Assembly (NCBI GenBank): GCA_012735585.1
Contig: JAAYGX010000040.1
Span: forward strand, 1 to 40,149
Origin: Tissierella sp.
GTDB taxonomy: Bacteria > Bacillota > Clostridia > Tissierellales > Tissierellaceae
Length of the DNA: 40,149 bases
Direction of reading: 5' to 3'
Below are positions 25,220-32,128 of this stretch, one piece after another. A model generated the notes under the pieces. It was not told where the DNA came from and did no database searches. It was given only the letters and a program-made list of their open reading frames with translations. A program made the translations under genes and the position numbers. Every line of letters begins with the position of its first letter. The stretch's first letter is position 1.

Positions 25220-25969
25220 ATGAAAGAAAACAAAGTAGTAGCTATAGTAAATGGTAAAGAAATAACACAGGACGATGTTCTAAGATTCTTAAATGATATA
25301 GGTCCCCAAGTAGCAATGCAATTCCAATCACCAGAAGGAATTCAAAAAGTAGTAGATGAGTTAATTAATCAAGAATTACTATATTTAGATGCAAAAGAGA
25401 ATAAGTTGGATGAAGAAGCAAGTTATGTTCAAATGGTAGAAGATACTAAGGTAACTATACTGAAAAGTTATGCATTAAATAAGCTAATAGCTAACGAAGA
25501 GGCATCTATAGAAGAATTAAAAGAATTCTATGATAGCCATATGGAACATTTCAAGAAACAAGAATCTGCCATTGCTAGTCATATTCTTGTAGATGAAGAA
25601 GCTAAAGCCAATGAAATAATTCAAGAAATCAATGAGGGTCTATCCTTTGAAGATGCAGCTAAAAAATATTCATCATGCCCATCAAAGGAAGCAGGAGGAA
25701 ACTTAGGTGAGTTTTCAAGAGGTCAAATGGTTCCTGAGTTTGAAGAAGCAGCATTTACTATGGAAGAAGGAGCAATTTCAAAACCAGTTAAAACTCAATT
25801 TGGCTATCATATAATCAAATTAGAGGAAATAAAACCTGAGGCGACTGAAAGCTTTGACCAAGTTAGAGAGGAAATATACAAACAAGTTGTAGGATTAAAA
25901 CAACAAGAAAAATATCTAACTAAAATAGGCCAGTTAAAAGAAAAATATACAGTTGAAAAAGTGAACTAA
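25220..25969 (+). CDS. Parvulin-type peptidyl-prolyl cis-trans isomerase, cytoplasmic
   Basis: 249 residues. N-terminal SurA/trigger-like helical part (1-110, beginning VVAIVNGKEITQDDVLRFL). The parvulin domain spans about 112-220, with SAIASHILVDEE, AGGNLGEFSRGQMVPEFE and TQFGYHIIKLEE, the conserved active-site blocks. There is no signal peptide or lipobox, unlike PrsA, so it should act inside the cell. A C-terminal helix packs back onto the N-terminal part in this family. GGTGG precedes the ATG. It ends at a strong hairpin and is not part of the following NQR operon. Confidence 0.92.
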   Translation: MKENKVVAIVNGKEITQDDVLRFLNDIGPQVAMQFQSPEGIQKVVDELINQELLYLDAKENKLDEEASYVQMVEDTKVTILKSYALNKLIANEEASIEELKEFYDSHMEHFKKQESAIASHILVDEEAKANEIIQEINEGLSFEDAAKKYSSCPSKEAGGNLGEFSRGQMVPEFEEAAFTMEEGAISKPVKTQFGYHIIKLEEIKPEATESFDQVREEIYKQVVGLKQQEKYLTKIGQLKEKYTVEKVN

Positions 25970-25973
25970 TATC

Positions 25974-26020
25974 AAAACTACTGATAATATTGAGAAATTA
26001 AATATTATCAGTAGTTTTTT
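25974..26020 (+). terminator. Intrinsic terminator after the parvulin gene
   Basis: Perfect 18-bp stem: AAAACTACTGATAATATT (25974-25991) with AATATTATCAGTAGTTTT (26001-26018), 9-base loop, then TT. It separates the parvulin gene from the NQR operon. Confidence 0.93.
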
Positions 26021-26135
26021 CTTTTATGAGTTAATGGAATATTAAGTAAATAAAAGAATCAGAGATGATTAATAATTGCTAATTGTGGTATCAATATTAC
26101 AGGCATATTTACTAATTTCATTTGGAGGTGGTTTT

Positions 26136-27122
26136 TTGTTTGAAGAAAAATTATCAGCATTATTTATGAAACAAAAAATGATGAGGACAGTTATTATTTC
26201 TTTAGTTCCCATAATGATTGCTTCGATTTACTTCTTTGGTTGGAGATCCTTTACACTACTTTTGGTTGTAACAATCTTTGGTGTACTTACCGAGTATTTA
26301 TTTGAAAAAACAAGGAAGAAAAAAGTTTCTGAAGCAGTGATTGTAACCTGTATTTTATATACATTAACACTGCCACCTACAACCCCTTATTGGATAGCAG
26401 TTGTAGGTATAATATTTGGAGTATTCTTTGGAAAGGCAGTATTCGGGGGTTTCGGTAGAAATATCTACAATCCTGCCCTAGTGGCAAGGGCGTTTGTATA
26501 TATATCTTTTCCAGAGCCATTGACTATAGCATGGTCTAAAGTAGCTTTAGGATTTCCAGGAGGTTTCGGTACATATTTAACAAAAGGAATAGATGCAATG
26601 TCCCAACCAACACCTATGCTTTTATTTAGGGATACTGGTGAGATGGTACCAAATATTAATCTCCTAATAGGGAATGTAGCTGGATCTTTAGGGGAAACTA
26701 GTGCTATTTTAATCCTATTGGCAGGTATCTACTTAGTTTATAAGAAAGTTGCATCATGGGAGATTATGGCAGGTTCATTTATAGGATTTATAAGCTTGAG
26801 TACTATTTTATACCTAACAAATAATCCTTCTATCCCAAATCCTTTATATGGAGTTTTAGCAGGTGGTTTTCTATTTGGTACAATTTTTATGGCTACGGAT
26901 CCTATATCATCACCTAAAACTAAAGAAGCAAAATGGGTCTTTGGTTTCCTGGTTGGCATAATTACAGTAATTATTAGAGGATACGCTCTTTTTGCAGGGG
27001 GAATGATGTTTGCTATATTGATTGCTAATACATTTGCACCACTAATGGATGAAGGAGTCAAGGCATATAAGAATTATAAAAAAGAACAAAAGGCAGCAAA
27101 AAGTCAGGGGGTAGAAATATGA
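26136..27122 (+). CDS. nqrB: NQR/Rnf complex membrane subunit B (NqrB/RnfD family)
   Basis: 328 residues, nine or ten membrane helices. NQR2/RnfD family hallmarks: FGGFGRNIYNPALVARAF and the C-terminal ATDPISSPKTKEAKWVFG. It anchors FMN and ion translocation in the complex. The usual flavinylation site reads SGAT or SxAT; here the equivalent position is SQPTP (in GIDAMSQPTPMLLF), which keeps the threonine but has proline in place of alanine. The start is TTG at 26136 after GGAGGTGG; an earlier TTG at 26076 lacks a binding site. It overlaps nqrC by 4 bases. It is the first gene: neither nqrA nor rnfC lies upstream. Called nqr because of the NqrF gene at the end; the length alone would also fit RnfD. 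Confidence 0.88.
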   Translation: MFEEKLSALFMKQKMMRTVIISLVPIMIASIYFFGWRSFTLLLVVTIFGVLTEYLFEKTRKKKVSEAVIVTCILYTLTLPPTTPYWIAVVGIIFGVFFGKAVFGGFGRNIYNPALVARAFVYISFPEPLTIAWSKVALGFPGGFGTYLTKGIDAMSQPTPMLLFRDTGEMVPNINLLIGNVAGSLGETSAILILLAGIYLVYKKVASWEIMAGSFIGFISLSTILYLTNNPSIPNPLYGVLAGGFLFGTIFMATDPISSPKTKEAKWVFGFLVGIITVIIRGYALFAGGMMFAILIANTFAPLMDEGVKAYKNYKKEQKAAKSQGVEI

Positions 27123-27724
27123 AAAAGAAATCATTCCTCTATCCAATAATTTTTATGTCTGCAATCACCGCTATATTTACATTTGTTCTAGCTTACCTAA
27201 ACTATAGTACGGCAGAAAGAATTGACTTCTTACAGGATATAGAATTAAAAAAGAAAATTTTATATGTATTTGATATACCTATACCATCTGATGTTCCTGA
27301 GGAAATAGATCAAGTATTCAACCAGTTTATAGAGGAAGATGACTCTGTAGAGCCACCTATATTCTATACTGTAGAAAATGGTGAAAAAACAGGATATGCA
27401 ATACCGGCATCAGGACCGGGGCTATGGGGAGGTATCGATGCTTATGTAGGAATATCCGCAGACTTTTCAACTATATTAGGTCTAGAGTTTATCTCACATG
27501 AAGAAACCCCGGGGCTAGGAGGACGAATTTCAGATATGGAATTCTTAGAACAATTTAGGGACTTAGATATATCCAATTCAAGTGACAGAAGCTATATCGT
27601 ATTTAGACCAGCCTCTGGAGGCAATGTTGATGCTATTTCCGGTGCCACACTTACATCACAATCAGTTAGGGACTTATTAAACGTTGACTTGGAAGATTTT
27701 CTAAAGGAAAGAAGGGGTGATTAG
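27119..27724 (+). CDS. nqrC: NQR/Rnf complex FMN-binding subunit C (NqrC/RnfG family)
   Basis: 201 residues. One N-terminal membrane helix (about 8-28) and an extracytoplasmic FMN_bind domain. GPGLWGGIDAYVGI and EETPGLGGRI are typical. The covalent FMN attachment motif SGATLTS lies near residue 180 in DAISGATLTSQSVRDLL. It relays electrons on the outer face of the complex. It starts with ATGA overlapping the nqrB stop and ends two bases before nqrD, so the operon is tightly coupled. An ApbE flavin transferase is required but is not in the window. Confidence 0.93.
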   Translation: MKKKSFLYPIIFMSAITAIFTFVLAYLNYSTAERIDFLQDIELKKKILYVFDIPIPSDVPEEIDQVFNQFIEEDDSVEPPIFYTVENGEKTGYAIPASGPGLWGGIDAYVGISADFSTILGLEFISHEETPGLGGRISDMEFLEQFRDLDISNSSDRSYIVFRPASGGNVDAISGATLTSQSVRDLLNVDLEDFLKERRGD

Positions 27725-27726
27725 TA

Positions 27727-28335
27727 ATGGCTAAACACAGTGCAAAGAAGATATTTAGACTAGGTATATTAGACGAGAATCCAGTTTTGATACAGATCAT
27801 AGGCATATGTTCTGCCCTTGCTGTTACCAATCTAATGATGAACTCATTGATTATGGGATTGGCATTAACATTTGTTACTGGGATATCTTCACTTACTATA
27901 TCTATTATTAGATTATATACACCAAAACACGTACGGATGATGATTCAAGTATTGATCATTGCAGCCTATGTAATTATTGTAGATATATTTTTAAAGGCTT
28001 ATATGCCTGAGATGAGTAAGGCATTGGGACCATATGTAGGATTGATAATTACCAACTGTATCATCATGGGTAGAGCAGAAGCATATGCTCAAATAAATCC
28101 ACCAATTCCTTCGCTACTTGATGGGATTGCAGCAGGTCTTGGATATACAATTGTATTATTAGCAATTGCATTTTTTAGGGAATTAATGGGCTTTGGAACT
28201 ATTTTTGGATTCCAAATATTAGGAGACTGGTGGACTCCTTGGACCATTATGGTTATGCCACCTGCAGCGTTTTTCTTTTTAGCTATATTTATATGGATAT
28301 TTAACAGCAAGAGAGAAGGGGAGGTGACCAAATAA
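27727..28335 (+). CDS. nqrD: NQR/Rnf complex membrane subunit D (NqrD/RnfE family)
   Basis: 202 residues, six membrane helices. Begins MAKHSAKKIFRLGILDENPV, with the family block ICSALAVTNLMMNS, whose cysteine is one ligand of the membrane [2Fe-2S] cluster, and IITNCIIMGRAEAYA, with the second. Together with NqrE it forms the inverted-repeat pair that holds the cluster between the two proteins and passes electrons across the membrane. The stop overlaps the nqrE start (TAATG). Confidence 0.94.
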   Translation: MAKHSAKKIFRLGILDENPVLIQIIGICSALAVTNLMMNSLIMGLALTFVTGISSLTISIIRLYTPKHVRMMIQVLIIAAYVIIVDIFLKAYMPEMSKALGPYVGLIITNCIIMGRAEAYAQINPPIPSLLDGIAAGLGYTIVLLAIAFFRELMGFGTIFGFQILGDWWTPWTIMVMPPAAFFFLAIFIWIFNSKREGEVTK

Positions 28336-28925
28336 TGTTAGAGATTAGCCCTTTTGTCATATTTATTGCATCAATATTTACAAATAACATGATACTTTCG
28401 AATTTCCTGGGAATGTGTTCATTTATAGCAGTATCAAAGGAGATTCCCACCGCATTTGGTCTAGGGCAGGCGGTCACTATTGTACTTGCCATTACATCAA
28501 TATTTAACTATTTACTTTATGAATATGTTTTGATTCCATTAGGATTAGAATATTTAAGATTCATAGTGTTTATAGTAAGTATAGCAGCATCTGTACAACT
28601 TTTAGAGATGGTAATGGAAAGATTTTTACCAAATCTATACTATGCACTAGGTATATTTTTACCTTTAATAACAGTAAATTGTGCAATACTTGGCGTATCT
28701 TTATTTATGATTATTCGTGAGTATTCTTTTATACAGTCTGTGGCATTCAGTATAGGTTCTGGAATTGGTTGGACATTGGCTATAGTAGCCATGGCAGGTA
28801 TTAGGAAAAGACTGGAAACTGCCCCCATACCTAAAGGCCTGGAAGGCCCGGGTATTACCTTGATAATAACTGGACTGATGGCAATGGCTTTTATAGGTTT
28901 CTCAGGCATCGTCCAGATTCAATAG
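28335..28925 (+). CDS. nqrE: NQR/Rnf complex membrane subunit E (NqrE/RnfA family)
   Basis: 196 residues, six membrane helices in the opposite topology to NqrD. ILSNFLGMCSFIAVSKEI and LITVNCAILGVSLF supply the two cysteines that complete the intersubunit [2Fe-2S] site. All four cysteines expected across D and E are therefore present. GGGGAGGTG precedes the ATG, inside the end of nqrD. The final gene nqrF starts 10 bases after its stop. Confidence 0.94.
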   Translation: MLEISPFVIFIASIFTNNMILSNFLGMCSFIAVSKEIPTAFGLGQAVTIVLAITSIFNYLLYEYVLIPLGLEYLRFIVFIVSIAASVQLLEMVMERFLPNLYYALGIFLPLITVNCAILGVSLFMIIREYSFIQSVAFSIGSGIGWTLAIVAMAGIRKRLETAPIPKGLEGPGITLIITGLMAMAFIGFSGIVQIQ

Positions 28926-28935
28926 GAGGGGTAAT

Positions 28936-30033
28936 ATGAATACTATCGTAATGACAACCATAGCATTAACACTAATTTCAGCAGCCTTTGCACTTCTATT
29001 AACCATAGCAGATAGAACCGTAGGGAATTATGGGGAAGTAAAACTAACTATCAATGATGATAATGAATATATAGTCGAAGGCGGTAGCAGCCTTTTGTCG
29101 ACTCTAATAGAAGAGAAAGTATTTATCCCTTCTGCTTGTGGTGGTAAAGGTACCTGTGGCTATTGTAAAGTTAAAGTACATGAAGGAGGAGGGCCAGTAC
29201 TGGCAACGGAAACACCCTTCATGACGAAGGAAGAACTTGAAGATGATGTACGACTATCCTGTCAGTGTAAAGTCAAGCAAGATATAAAAATAGAAATACC
29301 GGAAGAACTATTTAATGTTAAGGAATACGAAGCAACTGTTGAGTCTATTATAGATTTGACGACGGTAATAAAACTCCTTAGAATAAGACTTCCAGAAGGA
29401 CAAGAGATGTCTTTCAAAGCAGGGCAATATGTTCAATTGAAAGCTCCTTTATATGAAGGCAATAGCGAAGAAGTATATAGAGCATACTCCATCGCATCTT
29501 CACCACTGGAAAAGGGATATATTGATTTAGTCATAGGCTATGTACCAGAGGGTGTAGCCACAACGTATGTGCATCAACATCTTAAAGAAGGTGACGAAAT
29601 CCATATAAATGGGCCATATGGTGATTTCTATTATCAAGATAATGATAGAGAAATGGTCATGGTAGCAGTAGGTACAGGAGTAGCTCCAGTCCTATCCATA
29701 CTTAATTATATGAAGTCAATGGATATTCAAAGAAAAGCAAGATTTTACTTTGGAGCAAAGACACCAGATGATTTATTTATGCTAGATTACTTTAAAGAAC
29801 TAGAAGAGACCTTATCTGATTTTAAATTTATACCATGTTTATCTAGAGTAGATGAAAAGAGTGACTGGGATGGATTTAGAGGAAGGGTCAACAACGCACT
29901 AGATCAGTATATCGAAGATGGAGATAATAAAGAAGGATACCTATGTGGTAATGAACCTATGATAAACTCAGTTGTAGAATCCTTAACTAAAAAAGGTATC
30001 CCAGAGGAATTAATTTACTTTGATAAATTTTAA
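28936..30033 (+). CDS. nqrF: NADH-oxidising subunit NqrF (2Fe-2S and FAD domains)
   Basis: 365 residues. One N-terminal membrane helix (about 3-24). A plant-type [2Fe-2S] ferredoxin domain follows with Cys68, Cys74, Cys77 and Cys109 (motif ACGGKGTCGYC). The FAD domain has RAYSIAS at 182-188 and GPYGDFY at 226-232, and the NADH domain has VGTGVAP at 245-251 and LCGNEPMI near the end. This is NqrF architecture, not RnfB (which would have 4Fe-4S ferredoxin repeats). It takes electrons from NADH in the cytoplasm. It is slightly shorter than the ~408 residues of proteobacterial NqrF. It is the last gene of the operon; neither nqrA nor rnfC follows. Confidence 0.92.
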   Translation: MNTIVMTTIALTLISAAFALLLTIADRTVGNYGEVKLTINDDNEYIVEGGSSLLSTLIEEKVFIPSACGGKGTCGYCKVKVHEGGGPVLATETPFMTKEELEDDVRLSCQCKVKQDIKIEIPEELFNVKEYEATVESIIDLTTVIKLLRIRLPEGQEMSFKAGQYVQLKAPLYEGNSEEVYRAYSIASSPLEKGYIDLVIGYVPEGVATTYVHQHLKEGDEIHINGPYGDFYYQDNDREMVMVAVGTGVAPVLSILNYMKSMDIQRKARFYFGAKTPDDLFMLDYFKELEETLSDFKFIPCLSRVDEKSDWDGFRGRVNNALDQYIEDGDNKEGYLCGNEPMINSVVESLTKKGIPEELIYFDKF

Positions 30034-30081
30034 TGGAAATGCCAATGTGACAATGGGATGGTTGAAGTTGTTGAACTAGAA

Positions 30082-30111
30082 TGTCATTCTGAAGCGAAGC
30101 TGAAGAATCTT
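30082..30111 (+). repeat. Dispersed repeat, copy C (single arm)
   Basis: TGTCATTCTGAAGCGAAGC followed by TGAAGAATCTT: one arm of the family seen at 18345, 24108 and 31960; the mirror arm is absent. The 30034-30357 gap holds this, a terminator, a promoter and a folded leader, and no gene. Confidence 0.65.
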
Positions 30112-30131
30112 AATATTATGAGAGAGACTTG

Positions 30132-30174
30132 ATAACGCAATTAAGTATAATTATACTTAGTTGTGTTATTTTTT
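30132..30174 (+). terminator. Intrinsic terminator of the nqr operon
   Basis: Stem ATAACGCAATTAAGTATA with TATACTTAGTTGTGTTAT (two wobble or mismatched pairs), very small loop, then TTTTT. Confidence 0.85.
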
Positions 30175-30195
30175 GACTTATGGTGCTGTTATTTC

Positions 30196-30224
30196 TTGAA
30201 CTGTAAAATAATAACTGATATACT
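30196..30224 (+). promoter_or_regulatory. Promoter of the SLH-protein gene
   Basis: TTGAAC (30196-30201), 17-base spacer, TATACT (30219-30224). The resulting leader is about 127 bases long. Confidence 0.6.
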
Positions 30225-30249
30225 AAAATCTGATAAATAAGCAACCGTA

Positions 30250-30324
30250 ACTTTTGAATTTTTAACTATATATAAATTTAATAAAGCAACGATATATTAA
30301 ATAAGAAGAATTAAATTCAAAAGT
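30250..30324 (+). promoter_or_regulatory. Long-range hairpin in the SLH gene leader
   Basis: ACTTTTGAATTT (30250-30261) is perfectly complementary to AAATTCAAAAGT (30313-30324), enclosing 51 bases of AT-rich sequence. It could stabilise the mRNA 5' end or regulate translation of the gene 34 bases downstream. Confidence 0.4.
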
Positions 30325-30357
30325 CAGTATTTCTTAAAGAGGGAAGGAGAAAGAAGG

Positions 30358-31923
30358 ATGATGCACAAAAGTAAAAATACTTTATACACGATTCTTACAA
30401 TAATTATGCTGTTAGGTGTGCTGCCACACAGCGTCAATGCTTCAGATACAGATATTGTTGTGGATAATGAAAAACCATTACTTGAATATGCCTATGTTGA
30501 AGGTGGTATGCTGAGATTGACTATATCAGACAATATAGAATTAGATTCACGTCCTATATACTTCAAGGCCGATAGGGAATTAAGATATTATTATCTAGAT
30601 ATTGATGACTATTATTATGAGTACGAAGGAAGATTTAGAAGGGATAGATATTATGAGATAGAGGTAGAAGTACCTTCTAAGGTTTCTGTAACCCTTAGAG
30701 ACAAAGCAGGAAACGAAAGTACCTATAGTCTAAATATTAAAGAAGACAATGCTCCAGTTACAAAACAAATACCTATATTTATTATAGAGAGATTATCAAA
30801 ACTTAAACAATCTGTAGTAGATACCTTTGAAGGATTTGATAATATATTTGAAGTGGAATATGGAAAGTTAATCCACGCCATTAGTATCTATGATGAAATC
30901 ATTAGTGATAACTACAGACACTACAATAAGAATGAAATAAAATTCAAAGTAAGCGGCCTGTCCATGGATAGGGAAGGAAATATTAAACTGGACAAGTATG
31001 GCATATTTAAAGTAACCATGACCCATAGCAAGGATAAAACCTTTGAAGAAATCGCCTATTTACTGATTAAGCCTGACTGGAGAAATCCTGATGATAGAAG
31101 ACTTCCTGTAAATATTAGCCCTTATATCGTATATAGTGACAAGATAAAAGTAGCTGACTACTTCAGATACGATGATGAAATTGTAACAGGAAAAAAAAGC
31201 AAAAGCAAGGTAGATACATCATATATGCTAGTCTATAACGAAGACATTGAAAGTTTAGTAACCATGAGTGATGCCATTACACTTGAGCTAAATAAACCTT
31301 ATAATTTAAGTGTTTTAAACTTTGAGGACAACTCTATGCAAGAATTTTATATAATGAGACAGGAGAAGTCAAAGACAAAAAGTAAAAGCTTTTCAGACGT
31401 AGATAAAAACCATTGGGCAAGTAAGGATATCAACTCCCTTGTATCAAAAGGACTTTTATCGGGATATTCCAACGGTACATTTGAACCATCTGGAAATATT
31501 ACAGTAAAAGAATTTATGACTATCTTAAGCAGATACATAGCAACATCTCCCAATATAGCAAAACCCGTAATAGGAGATGTAACAACGCCTGTGTCTTATG
31601 GAACTTGGGGTTATATAGAGACTAAATCCATATTAGATAGGTTAACTGATACCAACTTATATAGGTTTGGTTATAGGGACTTAGATCGACTAATCACCAG
31701 AGAAGAGGTAGCATTTTTAATAGACAGCACACTGGAGTTGGGTATACCATACAATCCTAATATAAATAATCGCCCTAGAGATATAGCCCTATCAATATAT
31801 AAGTCTGAGGTTGAAAAATTAGTAGACCTAGGATTTATATCGGGATATCCAGATGGAAACTTTAAACCATATAACAATATAACAAGAGCAGAAGTAGCAG
31901 CACTGTTTGCTAAAATGAAATAA
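30358..31923 (+). CDS. Secreted protein with three S-layer homology (SLH) domains
   Basis: 521 residues. Signal peptide about 1-28 (NASDT at the cleavage region). A Tyr-rich region (about 60-110) resembles a bacterial Ig-like domain, ending VTLRDKAGNEST. A middle part has no recognised family. Three SLH domains fill residues about 345-521: FSDVDKNHWASKDINSLVSKG with GTFEPSGNITVKEF, a degenerate one around WGYIETKSILDRL, and DLGFISGYPDGNFKP with NITRAEVAALFAKM. SLH domains bind pyruvylated secondary cell-wall polymer, so it is displayed on the surface. The ATG pair follows GGGAAGGAG. It precedes a giant secreted helical protein with which it may form the cell envelope layer. Confidence 0.88.
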   Translation: MMHKSKNTLYTILTIIMLLGVLPHSVNASDTDIVVDNEKPLLEYAYVEGGMLRLTISDNIELDSRPIYFKADRELRYYYLDIDDYYYEYEGRFRRDRYYEIEVEVPSKVSVTLRDKAGNESTYSLNIKEDNAPVTKQIPIFIIERLSKLKQSVVDTFEGFDNIFEVEYGKLIHAISIYDEIISDNYRHYNKNEIKFKVSGLSMDREGNIKLDKYGIFKVTMTHSKDKTFEEIAYLLIKPDWRNPDDRRLPVNISPYIVYSDKIKVADYFRYDDEIVTGKKSKSKVDTSYMLVYNEDIESLVTMSDAITLELNKPYNLSVLNFEDNSMQEFYIMRQEKSKTKSKSFSDVDKNHWASKDINSLVSKGLLSGYSNGTFEPSGNITVKEFMTILSRYIATSPNIAKPVIGDVTTPVSYGTWGYIETKSILDRLTDTNLYRFGYRDLDRLITREEVAFLIDSTLELGIPYNPNINNRPRDIALSIYKSEVEKLVDLGFISGYPDGNFKPYNNITRAEVAALFAKMK

Positions 31924-31935
31924 GAATATAATAGT

Positions 31936-32064
31936 AAAGACCACTGGAAAGTATGATTTTGTCATCCTGAGCGTGAGCGAAGGATCTTGAAGTTATGAAA
32001 GCGCAAGATTCCTCGTCATTGCCTAAAATGATAATAAGTAGTACTTTTTTCAGTGGCTTTCTTT
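31936..32064 (+). terminator. Terminator-like stem split by palindromic repeat D
   Basis: AAAGACCACTGGAAAGTA (31936-31953) pairs imperfectly with TACTTTTTTCAGTGGCTTT (32042-32060), followed by CTTT. The loop contains repeat copy D. It would terminate the SLH gene, with the repeat lying at the tip of the hairpin. Confidence 0.55.
31960..32033. repeat. Dispersed palindromic repeat, copy D
   Basis: Left arm TGTCATCCTGAGCGTGAGCG then AAGGATCTTG; right arm CAAGATTCCTCGTCATTGCC then TAAAATGATA. The arms are imperfect complements. Same family as copies A-C, closest to the general consensus TGTCATTCTGAGCG ... GAAGAATCTT. Confidence 0.75.
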
Positions 32065-32128
32065 AAAAAATACATAAATTAACCGATATATATAGTAACT
32101 ATGGTCATAATGAAGGAGGTTCTATAAA

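Noticed and set aside
26738-27061. Minus-strand open frames within the nqr, liv and surface-protein genes as genes
   Set aside because: They mirror strongly supported plus-strand genes, lack ribosome binding sites and have no recognisable domains.
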